Assembly: GCA_022760475.1 (NCBI GenBank)
Contig: JALEFZ010000020.1
Span: 124,001 to 188,000, forward strand
DNA from: Bacteroidia bacterium
GTDB taxonomy: Bacteria > Bacteroidota > Bacteroidia > J057
Direction of reading: 5' to 3'
Length of the DNA stretch: 64,000 bases
Part shown: piece by piece, positions 55,301-64,000 of the stretch
How positions within the stretch are numbered: the stretch's first letter is position 1
Layout of the letters: each line of letters starts with the position of its first letter
Position numbers and translations under genes: made by a program
The notes under the pieces: model-generated
What the model saw: the letters and a program-made list of their open reading frames with translations, nothing else
Database searches by the model: none
Told to the model about the DNA's origin: nothing

Positions 55301-56570
55301 TGGTTCCCAGAATACACATCATATCATCCACGACTTTGATGGCAATGGCATTCAAGAAGTGGGAATAGGCATCGGAGATACTACTTATTTCTTTGAGAAA
55401 GAAATCAACAACAATGGCCCTGCCCCAGTCGAACAACTTCAGGGATTTGTGTTGGGGCCCAATTCCATTCGCTTGAATTGGTCTCCAAGCCCGGGGGCAA
55501 ATTCTTATGAGATCTGGCGTGTAAGAGATCCCTTCAACAATGATCAGGCAGAAGTGATACAAGGATACACTGGGACCGAATTCTTGGATACTCAATTGGA
55601 CGAGGATATGCTATATCTATATGTCCTTAAATCGAGCAATGGCATTGAAAGTAGTGGATTTGGTAACCTGATCTTCCTTCTGCCCCACCCTCGTCCCAAA
55701 TTAGACAGTGCAAATGCCCTTTCTGAAACCCAGCTAGAATTATTTTTCTCGGAAAATGTAGTTGCCAGAGAGGAAGACAAAGCCAAAATCCTTCTTGATG
55801 GGCAACATTCCCCTTCTTCTATCCTTCAAAAAGGCCCCCAGTCCAATAGTTTGATCCTTTCATTTGAAGATGATTTTGAAACTGGAATTAGAGAAATTAG
55901 ACTAGATAGCAGTTTTCTGGATAGTGAAAATGCTGCCATACTTCCCTCGTTTACCACAGCCAACTTTTCATTCGAAGCAGACACCAACAACTGCTTGATC
56001 CTGGAAAATTGGGAAATTGCAGGAGATAAGGAAGCACTTCTATATTTCACACAAAGCCTTGATGAGGCCATAGGCCTGGATACATCCAATTACTCCATCG
56101 CTCCTTTTGGTTCTATCACATCCATAGAATGGGCAGATGATAAGCAAAAGGCTGTCAGGGTAACAATCTCTCAAGCCCGCATGGGCGCCCTTGGCTATGC
56201 CGTCTCTATCACTGCCGATGTATGCACCCCACTTGGTGTCTGTACCTGTGGCGAAGGAAATACCGCAACCTTTTCCTCCTTCAAAAATGATCTTTCTGAA
56301 GTCTTCGTCTACCCTAATCCCTACACCAAAAACGAATATGTAGATGGCGTTCGCTTTGCCCACCTGACCAAACAAGCAACCATTGAGGTATATTCCCTCT
56401 CAGGTAGGTTCATAAAAAGATTGGAAGAAAATGATGGAGATGGTGGACTTGAGTGGAATCTCCAAGATGAAACAGGAGTAAAACTTAAGCCTGGAGTCTA
56501 TCTCTATAAAGTCTCAACGCGGCAAGAAGGCGTTGAAAGTATCTTAAAGAAATTTACTGTGGTTGAATAA
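52308..56570 (+). CDS. secreted S8 (subtilisin) protease with FG-GAP-like, FnIII and type A T9SS domains
   Basis: 1420 residues with a signal peptide (cleavage near 'AFGQ') and a propeptide-like segment (20-115). Peptidase S8 domain about 150-470 with the triad D161 ('VIDTGLDFEHPEF'), H249 ('IHGTAVSGVIH') and S416 ('QGTSFAAPMVAATAG'). An Asp-rich insert near 185-225 ('DANGNGKFD', 'DADGNGFVDDVVGYD') probably binds calcium. The middle contains beta-propeller-like FG-GAP/VCBS repeats ('EDFDGDGKNEVLFGDFDGD', 'AGDFNGDGRLDFFVATY'), then a fibronectin-III domain. The last 80 residues form the type A T9SS signal ('FVYPNPYTKNEYVDG', 'GVYLYKVSTRQ'). Likely exported to the surface as a large degradative protease. 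Confidence 0.93.
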   Translation: MKHLLIFAALACTTLAFGQTEVNVQLSPNQSNLRATFIQYQLQELSAGDIQTTARASLPWLDKLTYIEPLTKGGIASRSPLRNWFTLRLSEDEIPAMQASGVFSNIEPNRSYQLDKVDMEKVDYIPNDDSLSQQWHHNFIQSFKAWDITRGNPNVKIGVIDTGLDFEHPEFEGQVWVNPAEDANGNGKFDPWPADETRNGITGDFNGVDADGNGFVDDVVGYDFTDQPRSPFGGDFLFEDPYPFDDNIHGTAVSGVIHAKANNQIGIAGVAPDCKLVVLRAFAQTGGGEDDDISRAIIYAADNGVDVLNLSFGDNYPSIMMHEAIKYAYNKGVTMVSSAGNGSGDDLHYPSNYSEVISVSASTYNPTNNFESLWPLSSYGLTVDLCAPGADILTTSILDTSSTGEVRQYLRIQGTSFAAPMVAATAGLLISQRGKLSPQQLRGILTSSTDDISEVGWDHFTGAGRLNIFKALRAAGTSRVQISSPVNDGGSAKNEVAVIGTVLDPEFLSYHIEYQAGTEGQGDWISIKSDQNRQIIDDTLAIWQLDTLAEGEYTLRIRLEKTNGFTAEDRIRFVRDLSPAEINVQFNGLCWDNEERKYLVIFRSSDQGNNTLYYRSKGAATWLRKNFDGRRRTGEFLLGRSELGQGDFEFFIENENFAGLKGISETYDFSFEQEFIPQNGFVEKAYKLPAGFFLQKIYDLDQDQQAEVVMNQYDERLSFGQLNSYEFRGGMFVKADSVSFRQILIPRDLEDVDQDGNFELLATANDSSFLLTQESSDRLPSRLVFSDEGQGRFAARLANTDMDPQLEIITKNEKDYFVLDGNNYSQENLLEDNSGGYFLGIAPRILVEDFDGDGKNEVLFGDFDGDILIYEFDGANYQRTFLDTTDLTRSGNMLTAGDFNGDGRLDFFVATYPDFNENEDKENNIPYMVLRIFSSTGDNQYEIIWQDALYDVDTDKFNSASAGNIDNDPADELIIGSAPRTFVLDFQNGNFVMDWFFFGSQNTHHIIHDFDGNGIQEVGIGIGDTTYFFEKEINNNGPAPVEQLQGFVLGPNSIRLNWSPSPGANSYEIWRVRDPFNNDQAEVIQGYTGTEFLDTQLDEDMLYLYVLKSSNGIESSGFGNLIFLLPHPRPKLDSANALSETQLELFFSENVVAREEDKAKILLDGQHSPSSILQKGPQSNSLILSFEDDFETGIREIRLDSSFLDSENAAILPSFTTANFSFEADTNNCLILENWEIAGDKEALLYFTQSLDEAIGLDTSNYSIAPFGSITSIEWADDKQKAVRVTISQARMGALGYAVSITADVCTPLGVCTCGEGNTATFSSFKNDLSEVFVYPNPYTKNEYVDGVRFAHLTKQATIEVYSLSGRFIKRLEENDGDGGLEWNLQDETGVKLKPGVYLYKVSTRQEGVESILKKFTVVE

Positions 56571-56600
56571 ACACAAACAATAAGGAAACAATTAATTAAC

Positions 56601-56613
56601 ATTAAGTTAATAT
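56601..56613. promoter_or_regulatory. possible MarR operator upstream of the metzincin gene
   Basis: ATTAAGTTAATAT, with the palindromic core ATTAA-G-TTAAT. The same 13 bases occur upstream of the marR gene at 57476-57488. It lies 16 bases before a candidate -7 box. Confidence 0.45.
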
Positions 56614-56629
56614 TGACTAGGATTTTCCG

Positions 56630-56637
56630 TATATTTG
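56630..56637 (+). promoter_or_regulatory. candidate -7 box for the metzincin gene
   Basis: TATATTTG matches TAnnTTTG, 18 bases before the ATG. The -33 element overlaps the palindrome region and is not distinct. Confidence 0.45.
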
Positions 56638-56655
56638 TAATCTAAACTGAAGATT

Positions 56656-57393
56656 ATGAGTGGAAAGAAAGCAATGTGGGCTTATTTTTTAATAGCCATT
56701 TACGTGTGGGGCATCAAGACATCAGTTGCAAATAATCCAGGGCCAGGCAATGATTCACTTTCAAAAATAATTATTCTCATTGATGAGTTATCCCAAAAAA
56801 TTACCATCAAAGCCTATGTATATCCAGCACATCAGGATAAGCAACATTTCAAAACCCTTCAAAATATAAGCGATTATTGGAACCAGCAAAGTGGCAAATA
56901 CCTTTATCAAATTAAGGATAGAAGACTACATTTAAATAAATCCTATACCCTGGATTTTGATGTGAGCATTCCTGAAGGCAGTTTTAACGAGAATGGATTT
57001 TTCATCGCCAAACACCCCATTCCGGGTAATTACCTCAATCGGGTAGAGATCATGGATCTCAAACATATGCCTGCCCTTAAGGGCTACTCAGATACTGATG
57101 TGCGTGTGGTGGGTTATGCCCCTCCCAATTCTATTTACTTGGCATCAAATTATGCTGATGATCCCCTGGTTGCAGCCCATGAGATGGGACATCAATTAGG
57201 CCTGGGCCATAGCTTAGAGGGTGTAATGGCACCACAAGTCCAACTTCTCAGTCCATCTATCGGTTTGAGCTCATTCAAACACCTGGTGCACCAGGAGGAA
57301 TTCCTGAAAGTAATTCAACTCCATATATACAGAGAATCCAATCTGTACATTGAGATCAAGAAGCTCAAAAAGGCCAAGGTCAAACGACTCTAA
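56656..57393 (+). CDS. metzincin-type zinc metalloprotease
   Basis: 245 residues with an N-terminal hydrophobic segment (about 8-25) that is a signal peptide or anchor. The zinc-binding motif HExxHxxGxxH is complete: H175, E176, H179, H185 in 'AAHEMGHQLGLGH'. It is followed six residues later by a Met-turn candidate (M191, 'GVMAP'), the metzincin hallmark. The upstream part 'NQQSGKYLYQIKDRRLHLNKSY' and 'NSIYLASNYADDPLVAAHE' resembles matrixin-like proteases. There is no T9SS tail; the C terminus is basic ('KKLKKAKVKRL'). It sits between a large S8 protease and a marR gene, and its promoter shares a palindrome with that of marR. Confidence 0.83.
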   Translation: MSGKKAMWAYFLIAIYVWGIKTSVANNPGPGNDSLSKIIILIDELSQKITIKAYVYPAHQDKQHFKTLQNISDYWNQQSGKYLYQIKDRRLHLNKSYTLDFDVSIPEGSFNENGFFIAKHPIPGNYLNRVEIMDLKHMPALKGYSDTDVRVVGYAPPNSIYLASNYADDPLVAAHEMGHQLGLGHSLEGVMAPQVQLLSPSIGLSSFKHLVHQEEFLKVIQLHIYRESNLYIEIKKLKKAKVKRL

Positions 57394-57472
57394 TTTTGCA
57401 TTTGATCGAATTTCCCAGGATTTTCTTTGTAAAAAGCAAAAAATAACAATCAATGTTTAAACAACGTATAGA

Positions 57473-57489
57473 TATATTAAGTTAATATA
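57473..57489. promoter_or_regulatory. possible MarR operator (autoregulation) upstream of marR
   Basis: TATATTAA-G-TTAATATA, a perfect 8+1+8 palindrome, of which 13 bases are shared with the site before the metzincin gene. Size and symmetry fit a dimeric MarR protein. Confidence 0.45.
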
Positions 57490-57513
57490 GAACTCAATAA
57501 ATTAAATTTTTCA

Positions 57514-57521
57514 TATATTTG
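57514..57521 (+). promoter_or_regulatory. candidate -7 box for marR
   Basis: TATATTTG, identical to the box before the metzincin gene. It ends only 3 bases before the chosen ATG, so the transcript would be nearly leaderless, or another promoter further upstream is used. Confidence 0.35.
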
Positions 57522-57524
57522 GAT

Positions 57525-58001
57525 ATGCGTCTCGAAGAAGCCATTAAGCAAAAAGCACCTTTTAGAAGCCCTTGGCATAAACTTACTGTAAATCTGTTAT
57601 TCACCAATAACTGGCTCATGGGTTTACAGAAAGATTTGTTCAAGCCATACAATATTACCACCCAACAATACAATGTCCTAAGGATACTGCGTGGAGCTTA
57701 TCCTGAACCTATTTCGACCAGCGATATCAGAGACAGGATGCTTGATAAAATGTCCGACGTCTCTAGAATCGTGGACAGAATGGTAAAAAAAGGCCTTGTC
57801 TCCAGAAGAACCTGCAAAACAGACAAAAGATTGGTAGATGTACTCATCACTGAGGATGGCCTGGATTTGCTAAAAAAAATGGATGAGACCACTGCTTCTT
57901 TTGATACCAGCCTTGCTTCTCTTTCAGCAGAAGAAGCCATTCAGCTTAACGAGCTTTTGGATAAACTCAGGGGGACATATGTCCCAGAAGAATGTAAGTA
58001 A
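57525..58001 (+). CDS. MarR-family transcriptional regulator
   Basis: 158 residues from the ATG at 57525 (MRLEEAIKQ); a TTG two codons upstream is the other option. Winged helix-turn-helix of the MarR type: helix 1 'LTVNLLFTNNWLMGLQKDLFKPYNITTQQYNVLRIL', recognition helix region 'ISTSDIRDRMLDKMSDVSRIVDRMVKKGLVSRRTCKTDKR' and wing 'LVDVLITEDGLDLLKKM'. It acts as a dimer on palindromic sites, usually relieved by a small ligand or oxidation. No cysteine at the known redox position near the N terminus. Likely targets from the shared palindrome are itself and the metzincin gene. Confidence 0.9.
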   Translation: MRLEEAIKQKAPFRSPWHKLTVNLLFTNNWLMGLQKDLFKPYNITTQQYNVLRILRGAYPEPISTSDIRDRMLDKMSDVSRIVDRMVKKGLVSRRTCKTDKRLVDVLITEDGLDLLKKMDETTASFDTSLASLSAEEAIQLNELLDKLRGTYVPEECK

Positions 58002-58125
58002 TTTACTCACGGAAAGTATTTGAATTATCCGTAATTCATTTAATGATTACTTAACATCTGCCCCAAACCAATGACTTCCATATGGTCGTTTTGATCTAAA
58101 GGTGAAGGATTAACACCTCCGTAGA

Positions 58126-59847
58126 ATGAAGAAGTTATTGACCTACTTGCTCACTGCCTTGCTCATCTGTCAAGGCAGTCTGTTTGCTCAAGCCACCCAA
58201 ATTGAATTTATTCAGGGAATACCTACCCTCGCGGGCAAGGGACTTCCAATCTATATAGATGTCTGCGCCACCAATGCTGCCAGTACAGTAGACCAGGCAT
58301 ACGCAGTAAACATTTCAGTTAGCAACAATGGGGGGGTTGCATTTAGTAGCAATCCTGCGAATACCATTGCTCCTACGGATGGATGTGTTCGATTTCATAT
58401 AACTCCTTCAGATACAGGAAGTTTAAATCTGAGCTTTTCCTCCGGTGTCTTTACCAACATAGTTACGGGAAACATAAGGGTGGATTCCTTTGCGATACCT
58501 TCCACTGACATGGTGGGGGAGATCTTCTATCCCGGCAATGAACCTTCGAATATTGGCATATACCAAAGCCTGGCAGACACCCTCAATGATGCCTGGGAAA
58601 GAAGGATAGGCAGGACATGCAATGACAGTGTTCCTTCTGCCTTCACTCCAATATTCGGAGATATCTCTTTCAATGGAACGACCTACATAGGTGAAATCAC
58701 TAACCTGAGCATCCTTTCTTCCGATAGCCTTTCCAGCAATCCATATACTGGAACTGTAACCTACAAAGTCGTCAACATGAAAGGCTCAGAATTTGCCTCG
58801 ATCAAGGGGGAACATCATACTTCCGGGCTCACCTTCCTCTCCAATGCACAAGTATTGCAGGACAGTGCTCCGATGCCTGCTTCACTCATCCCATTTGGCG
58901 ACAATACCCGATTCACGGAAGTAACGGGAGACTTTGGCTCCAGAAACGGCCTGCTTTTTAGCTTTTCCCCTGCTGTAGAGCAATTTGGTATGTTTATCGG
59001 TGATGTAGAATCCAATCCCTCCACTACTCCTGGAGAGTTTGTCCTATTCAATGGAGATGTCGAACTGCGCAGGGATACCCTTCCCACTAGAAGTTCTGCC
59101 CTAGAGCAATCCAATGCCCCATTTGATTGCGGAAGCTACCCTGGATGTGGCAATCAGGGAACCTCCTGGGTTGAATTTTCAGGAGCGCCAGTTACCGACT
59201 TACTGATCATAGTAGGTGATGACAACAGCGCAGGATTTGGAGGTTTCGGAGGAACTGAACACCTCAGTTTTGTAGGTGCAAGTATGGGAGGGGATTGTCT
59301 CCTAAGCCCTCAAGCCATTATCCAAATGAACCTGAAGACAAGCTCAATTAATGGAAAAAACCAGCTTTCCTGGACCAGTCCCCACGAAACTGAAGGCCTG
59401 GTATTCGAAATACTAAAGGGATCAAGTCCTGAAAGCTTGTCAACTTACTCATACCTTAAGGCCAATGGAGGATTCAATTATCAATTTGAAGATCCGAAAG
59501 TTGATAGCAAGACCGTCTATTATCGCTTAAAAATGTATGATAAAAAGGGAGGAATTGGTTTTTCGGAGATTAGCAAGGCTGAATTCATAGCGGTATCGGA
59601 TCTATATTTCCTGGAAAATATCTATACCTCAGGAGCCAGCCTGACCATCCCCTTATTTTCCTCAAATTCTCAACTTGGAAGGGTGGCAGTTTTGGATATT
59701 CACGGCAGAATTATTCAATCATTTGCCATTGATATACATCAGGGAGCAAGTGACATAAAAATCCCCCTGAGTCAAATTTCAGGAGGATTTTATGTGCTTG
59801 AAGTTTCGTCTATCAACTCAAAAATCCGCAAAAAAATCAAGCTTTAG
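58126..59847 (+). CDS. secreted protein with type A T9SS C-terminal domain
   Basis: 573 residues with a signal peptide (cleavage near 'LFAQ'). The N-terminal 100 residues look like an Ig-like domain. The middle (about 130-400) is a beta-rich domain with '[19 protein letters not shown]', reminiscent of choice-of-anchor-type domains in exported proteins. A fibronectin-III-like part follows ('[23 protein letters not shown]', '[18 protein letters not shown]'), then a weak type A T9SS signal ending '[21 protein letters not shown]'. No catalytic motif is seen. Its last four bases overlap the convergent metH. It may belong to the same exported group as the S8 protease. Confidence 0.75.
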   Translation: MKKLLTYLLTALLICQGSLFAQATQIEFIQGIPTLAGKGLPIYIDVCATNAASTVDQAYAVNISVSNNGGVAFSSNPANTIAPTDGCVRFHITPSDTGSLNLSFSSGVFTNIVTGNIRVDSFAIPSTDMVGEIFYPGNEPSNIGIYQSLADTLNDAWERRIGRTCNDSVPSAFTPIFGDISFNGTTYIGEITNLSILSSDSLSSNPYTGTVTYKVVNMKGSEFASIKGEHHTSGLTFLSNAQVLQDSAPMPASLIPFGDNTRFTEVTGDFGSRNGLLFSFSPAVEQFGMFIGDVESNPSTTPGEFVLFNGDVELRRDTLPTRSSALEQSNAPFDCGSYPGCGNQGTSWVEFSGAPVTDLLIIVGDDNSAGFGGFGGTEHLSFVGASMGGDCLLSPQAIIQMNLKTSSINGKNQLSWTSPHETEGLVFEILKGSSPESLSTYSYLKANGGFNYQFEDPKVDSKTVYYRLKMYDKKGGIGFSEISKAEFIAVSDLYFLENIYTSGASLTIPLFSSNSQLGRVAVLDIHGRIIQSFAIDIHQGASDIKIPLSQISGGFYVLEVSSINSKIRKKIKL

Positions 59848-62800
59848 TAAGCTAGATTTGCAGTCAGGAACCTCTCCATTTCCTGGATACTAAGACCTTT
59901 TCTTGCAGCCAAATCTTCAATTTGTTCCCGGGTCAACTTGCCAATTCCAAAATATCTGGATTCCGGATGACCGAAATAAAGCCCACTTACGGAAGCAGCC
60001 GGATACATGGCAAGTGAATCTGTCAAGCTAATGCCGGTATGCTTTTCTACATCCAAGAGCTCCCAAAGGGTTCTTTTTTCGCTATGATCAGGATTTGCGG
60101 GATATCCAGGTGCTGGTCTGATTCCCTGATACTTTTCACGGATCAGCTCCTTATTGCTAAATGATTCCTTAACCGCATACCCCCAATAATCTGTCCTGAC
60201 CAATTGATGCATCTTCTCAGCAAATGCTTCTGCCAATCGGTCAGCCAATGCCTTTAGCATAATACTCGAATAATCATCATGCTTTGCCTCAAATTCCTTG
60301 ATTTTTGACTCTATCCCCAAACCTGTAGTTACTGCGAAAGCTCCAATGTGATCTTCCAATGCCGTAGAAACTGGAGCGATATAGTCAGCAAGGGCAATAT
60401 TCTCAGCGCCTCTTTTTTCTGATTGTTGCCTTGGGTTAAAGAAGGTACAGACCTGCTTTCCTCCCTCATCATATACCGCGATGTCATCATCATTGATGGT
60501 GTTTGCCCTGAATAGTCCAATCACTGCCTTTGCAGTAAGCCATTTCTCATCAATAATTTGTTGCAACATCTCCTGTGCATCGTTGAAGAGTTTCCTGGCC
60601 TCAACACCCTTTTCAGGATGATCCAAAATCTCGGGATATTTGCCTTTGATTTCCCAGGTATAGAAAAATGGAGTCCAGTCAATGTAGTCCCTTAATTCTT
60701 CCAATGGAAAATCTTCAAAAGCAGTGATACCGGGCTTCAAGGGTTTTTGTGGTACTCCTTTGCCCCAATCCAACTGTAATTTATTCTTGCGGGCCTGTTC
60801 CAGGCTCAAATACTTCTTCTCGGCCTGACGTCGGGCATGCCCTTCTCTCAGCTTGTCATATTCTGCTCGGACAGCATTTACAAAAGTATTTCTAGAGTCA
60901 TCATCCTGAGAGATAAGGTTTTGAGCAACAGGGACTGCCTTTGAGGCATCAATCACATGGACAATAGGCCCATTATACTGAGGAGCAATTTTTACGGAAG
61001 TGTGGATTCTGGAGGTAGTTGCCCCTCCAATCAACAAAGGCATATCTATCTTCCTTTTCTCCATTTCCTCAGCTACATATACCATCTCATCCAAGGAAGG
61101 GGTAATCAAGCCTGAAAGCCCAATCATATCCACCTGATGCTTTTCGGCTTCATCCAGAATCCTATCCATAGGCACCATGACCCCAAGGTCTACCACTTCG
61201 AAGTTGTTGCACGCCAATACGACCCCCACAATGTTTTTCCCAATGTCATGGACATCTCCCTTCACAGTCGCCATGAGGATCTTTCCAGCAGATTTACTTG
61301 CTGCTCCTTCTTTTTCAGCTTCAATGAAAGGAGTCAAATAGGCCACAGCTTTTTTCATCACCCTGGCGGACTTCACCACCTGTGGCAAAAACATTTTTCC
61401 TTCACCAAAAAGGTCTCCAACTACGTTCATACCATCCATAAGTGGACCTTCGATCACCTCCAAGGGACGATCCGAAGCCAGTCGAGCCTCCTCAGTATCT
61501 TCTTCTATGTATTCTACGATTCCATTGACCAGGGCATGAGCCAAGCGTTCCTTCACCGATTTTTCCCTCCACTCAAGGTTCACCACCCTTTTCGAACCGG
61601 ACTGTTTCACAGTTGCGGCAAAATCTACCAAAGCCTCAGTAGCATCATCATTGCGATTCAAGATGACATCCTCCACCTTCTCTCTCAGGTCTTCAGGAAT
61701 CTCCTCATATACTTGTAGCATACCCGCATTTACAATGCCCATGTCCATGCCCGCGCGGATCGCATGGTATAAGAAAACAGCATGGATGGCTTCCCTGACA
61801 TGGTTATTCCCTCTGAATGAAAAGGAAACATTGGAAACGCCACCACTTACCAAGGCACCAGGTAGATTTTCTTTGATCCATTTGGTCGCCTGGATAAAAT
61901 CCATGGCATAATTGTTATGCTCTTCAATTCCGGTAGCAACAGCGAATATATTGGGATCAAATATGATGTCCCAAGGTTTCATCCCGACTTTCTCTGTCAG
62001 AATTTTATAGGCCCTTGCGCAAATTTCAGTTTTTCTTTCAAATGTGTCTGCTTGTCCTTTTTCATCAAATGCCATCACGACTGCTGCCGCACCATATTTT
62101 GCGATGAGCTTGGCTTGTCGGATAAATGCATCCTCACCTTCCTTTAGAGAAATGGAATTGACAATTCCCTTTCCCTGGATACATTTTAGACCAGCTTCGA
62201 TCACCTCAAACTTGGATGAATCCAGCATGATAGGTACCCTGGCAATGTCTGGTTCAGCAGCCAATAGGTTTAAGAACTTGATCATAGCGGCCTTGGCATC
62301 CAGCATCCCTTCATCCATATTGATGTCGATGATCTGGGCTCCACCTTCCACCTGCTGACGAGCCACTGAAAGGGCTTCTTCATAATTGCCCTCCTTGATC
62401 AACCTTGCAAATTTCCTTGAACCAGTAACATTGGTACGCTCACCAACATTCACAAAATTGGTATTCTTCGTGATATTCAAGGCTTCAAGACCCGAAAAAT
62501 TGGGAAGGTGGCTTTCATCGGGAATTACCCTTGGGGGAAATTGAGCTGCGACTTCAGCAATTGCTTCGATGTGATCAGGTGTCGAACCACAGCAACCTCC
62601 CACGATATTGACCAAACCTTCTTCCAGGAATGGACGAATAAGTTCTGCCATTTGAGCTGGCCCCTGGTCATACTGACCAAATTCATTTGGGAGGCCGGCG
62701 TTTGGATAAGCTGAGACAGGTATATGTGCCACCCTGCCCAGGTCTTTGACGTACTGACGAAGCTGCTTGGCTCCCAAGGCACAATTAAGCCCTACTCCAA

Positions 62801-63542
62801 GGGGATTGGCGTGCTTGATGGAGGTCCAGAAGGCTTCTGTAACCTGCCCGGAAAGTGTTCTACCCGAAGCATCCGTAATGGTTCCTGAAACAATTACTGG
62901 TATCTCTTGATCCCTTTCTTCTTCTAATAACTTAATGGCAAACAGGGCAGCTTTGGCATTAAGGGTATCAAAAACCGTTTCTACCAATAGCAAATCCGCT
63001 CCTCCATCCATCAATCCCTTGGCTTGCTCATAGTAGGCATCTTTTAGATCATCGAAGGTTTTTGCCCTATATCCTGGATCGTTGACATCAGGGGACATCG
63101 AAATGGACACATTCGTAGGTCCTAAAGCACCTGCTACATACCTTGGTTTATCAGGATTTGCCAGGGAATACTTTGTTGTTACCTCTTTGGCGATCCTGGC
63201 AGACTGAAAATTCAGCTCATAGGCCAGATCACTCAGTTTATAATCAGCCTGAGCGATGAAGGTTGAACTAAAAGTATTCGTCTCTATAATGTCCGCTCCG
63301 GCATCCAAGTATTGTCCATGAATTTTCTTTATGATATCAGGTCGCGTAATGGAGAGCAGGTCATTGTTGCCCTTTAAGGCAATGGGATGATCTTTGAATC
63401 TTTCCCCTCTGAAGTCTTCCTCACTTAATTTGTACCTCTGAATCATGGTCCCCATAGCACCGTCCAACAGAAGTATCCTTGTTTTTAACAGGCTCCTAAT
63501 TTCCTCTGAAACACTGGCTTGATTGTCGATTGTCGTATTCAT
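59844..63542 (-). CDS. metH: cobalamin-dependent methionine synthase MetH
   Basis: Transfers a methyl group from methyl-tetrahydrofolate via cobalamin to homocysteine. 1232 residues from the ATG at 63542; a TTG 11 codons upstream is less likely. All four modules are present: homocysteine domain with '[11 protein letters not shown]' and zinc cysteines ('GLNCALGA', '[11 protein letters not shown]'); pterin domain ('[14 protein letters not shown]', '[10 protein letters not shown]'); B12 cap and Rossmann domain with the cobalt-binding histidine in '[12 protein letters not shown]'; and the AdoMet reactivation domain ('[17 protein letters not shown]', '[17 protein letters not shown]'). Full length. 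No SAM or cobalamin riboswitch could be recognised upstream. Confidence 0.97.
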   Translation of the reverse strand: MNTTIDNQASVSEEIRSLLKTRILLLDGAMGTMIQRYKLSEEDFRGERFKDHPIALKGNNDLLSITRPDIIKKIHGQYLDAGADIIETNTFSSTFIAQADYKLSDLAYELNFQSARIAKEVTTKYSLANPDKPRYVAGALGPTNVSISMSPDVNDPGYRAKTFDDLKDAYYEQAKGLMDGGADLLLVETVFDTLNAKAALFAIKLLEEERDQEIPVIVSGTITDASGRTLSGQVTEAFWTSIKHANPLGVGLNCALGAKQLRQYVKDLGRVAHIPVSAYPNAGLPNEFGQYDQGPAQMAELIRPFLEEGLVNIVGGCCGSTPDHIEAIAEVAAQFPPRVIPDESHLPNFSGLEALNITKNTNFVNVGERTNVTGSRKFARLIKEGNYEEALSVARQQVEGGAQIIDINMDEGMLDAKAAMIKFLNLLAAEPDIARVPIMLDSSKFEVIEAGLKCIQGKGIVNSISLKEGEDAFIRQAKLIAKYGAAAVVMAFDEKGQADTFERKTEICARAYKILTEKVGMKPWDIIFDPNIFAVATGIEEHNNYAMDFIQATKWIKENLPGALVSGGVSNVSFSFRGNNHVREAIHAVFLYHAIRAGMDMGIVNAGMLQVYEEIPEDLREKVEDVILNRNDDATEALVDFAATVKQSGSKRVVNLEWREKSVKERLAHALVNGIVEYIEEDTEEARLASDRPLEVIEGPLMDGMNVVGDLFGEGKMFLPQVVKSARVMKKAVAYLTPFIEAEKEGAASKSAGKILMATVKGDVHDIGKNIVGVVLACNNFEVVDLGVMVPMDRILDEAEKHQVDMIGLSGLITPSLDEMVYVAEEMEKRKIDMPLLIGGATTSRIHTSVKIAPQYNGPIVHVIDASKAVPVAQNLISQDDDSRNTFVNAVRAEYDKLREGHARRQAEKKYLSLEQARKNKLQLDWGKGVPQKPLKPGITAFEDFPLEELRDYIDWTPFFYTWEIKGKYPEILDHPEKGVEARKLFNDAQEMLQQIIDEKWLTAKAVIGLFRANTINDDDIAVYDEGGKQVCTFFNPRQQSEKRGAENIALADYIAPVSTALEDHIGAFAVTTGLGIESKIKEFEAKHDDYSSIMLKALADRLAEAFAEKMHQLVRTDYWGYAVKESFSNKELIREKYQGIRPAPGYPANPDHSEKRTLWELLDVEKHTGISLTDSLAMYPAASVSGLYFGHPESRYFGIGKLTREQIEDLAARKGLSIQEMERFLTANLAY

Positions 63543-63696
63543 GAACTTGCCTAGATTCAAAAACTCAGGCCTCAAGGCCTTTAAATGATGATGATTTCCT
63601 CGGTAAAGGTAATTATTGCTACAAATAAAGAATACTAAGAGCCAAATAATGTTTCAATTGTGACATACTGCATGTAGGAATCTGCGTGATTCTTAC

Positions 63697-63726
63697 TAAA
63701 AAAGGGGAAGCTAATGCTCCCCCCTT
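63697..63726 (-). terminator. intrinsic terminator after the SPFH protein gene
   Basis: On the minus strand GGGGGAGC-ATTA-GCTTCCCC with one bulge, followed by six T residues. It lies about 30 bases past the stop codon of the SPFH gene and before metH. Confidence 0.8.
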
Positions 63727-63752
63727 AGTCATGGTACGTGTGTAGGCTGAAT

Positions 63753-64000
63753 CTATTTCTTTTTCTTCTGCATTTCCTTTAGCATCTGCATCAGAAGGAC
63801 GGTATTGGGACTGGCCCCGTCTTTGCCTTGTCCTCCACTGATCATAATCTCAGGAACTTTTGCATCTTTCAATTCTTTGGCCACGCCAACTGCAGTTTTG
63901 TACTCCCACTGTGCCTTTTCCTGAGGAGTAAGACCCGCAGACACCAGGCGCTGGTTTTCATAAAATTTCGCATCGGCTTCGATTTTCTTTTGTCTGGCCT
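63753..64000 (-). CDS. SPFH/band-7 (prohibitin-like) protein, C-terminal part (5' end outside window)
   Basis: The frame is open to the window edge, giving the last 82 residues. The segment 'RQKKIEADAKFYENQRLVSAGLTP' is the end of the long coiled coil that follows an SPFH domain. 'AVGVAKELKDAKVPEIMISGGQG' is the conserved C-terminal block of Bacteroidota prohibitin-like proteins, and the tail is 'MLKEMQKKKK'. Such proteins form membrane-associated oligomers that organise lipid domains. The SPFH domain itself is outside the window, so the call rests on the C terminus only. Confidence 0.75.
   Translation of the reverse strand, partial: ARQKKIEADAKFYENQRLVSAGLTPQEKAQWEYKTAVGVAKELKDAKVPEIMISGGQGKDGASPNTVLLMQMLKEMQKKKK

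Noticed and set aside
55110..55595. 161-residue minus-strand frame inside the S8 protease
   Set aside because: Shadow of the FG-GAP-like repeat region; no family resemblance.
61137..61718. 193-residue open frame on the plus strand inside metH
   Set aside because: Antisense to a full-length, well-conserved gene; composition (Phe, His, Ser rich) is that of a reverse-strand shadow.
63543..63700. Possible SAM or cobalamin riboswitch upstream of metH
   Set aside because: No SAM-I, SAM-II or B12-box core could be found by eye; only a short AGGCC/GGCCT hairpin is present.
1..64000. CRISPR array or restriction-modification system
   Set aside because: No regularly spaced direct repeats and no Cas, methyltransferase-of-DNA or restriction motifs were found; the only SPOUT methyltransferase is an RNA type.

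Overview
The window looks like chromosomal DNA from a Bacteroidota member, most likely of the Saprospiria/Chitinophagia-like branch. The evidence is a PorP/SprF-like protein paired with a 2350-residue PKD-repeat protein carrying a type B (CHU_C) type IX secretion signal; several secreted proteins with type A T9SS C-terminal domains; a GT117 (DUF2723) membrane glycosyltransferase; an OmpA-family protein with thrombospondin-3 calcium repeats; the DUF1599 / BT_3928-like / folP / cdaA neighbourhood common in this phylum; and TAnnTTTG promoter boxes instead of sigma70 boxes. No phage, transposase, CRISPR array or rRNA gene was seen. One tRNA gene (Cys, GCA) is present.

Layout. 1-14.4 kb is mostly housekeeping: end of an MFS transporter, a VOC protein, sufS, moeA, the GT117 enzyme, gluconokinase, purK-purE, an AlkB-like dioxygenase, a secreted M28 peptidase, sufU and moaA. 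14.4-22.7 kb is a T9SS module (PorP/SprF-like protein, then the giant adhesin-like protein). 23-34.8 kb holds a TrmH-type methyltransferase with mazG, a TraB/GumN lipoprotein, an ECF sigma factor with a small membrane partner, tpx, a CYTH protein, an SGNH-like lipoprotein beside a FadL porin, a small T9SS protein, a thioredoxin-TPR protein and a coiled-coil lipoprotein.

34.9-40.7 kb is the most unusual part. It is an AT-rich block (hand-counted 60-base samples of 27-42 % G+C against about 50 % in one sample from the folP/cdaA region) with long non-coding stretches. It encodes two small, mutually similar proteins of unknown function, a TPR-sensor histidine kinase, a NarL/LuxR response regulator and a caspase-like protease with an unassigned C-terminal module. 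I read it as a candidate signal-controlled caspase cassette set between housekeeping genes. Its function is inference only.

40.7-51 kb returns to housekeeping: BT_3928-like DoxX protein, DUF1599 protein, folP-cdaA (overlapping), folB, tRNA-Cys, OmpA-family protein, transketolase and peptidase T. 51-60 kb is exported protein and protease territory: an outer-membrane barrel, a large S8 protease with FG-GAP-like repeats and a T9SS tail, a metzincin-type metalloprotease, a MarR regulator and another T9SS protein. The metzincin and marR genes share an AT-rich palindrome that may be a MarR operator. The window ends with full-length metH and the C-terminal end of an SPFH/band-7 protein.

All calls come from reading motifs in the sequence; no database search was run. 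Several start codons were moved from an upstream TTG/GTG to the first ATG that fits the family (sufS, moeA, purK, DUF1599, folP, folB, transketolase, marR, metH).
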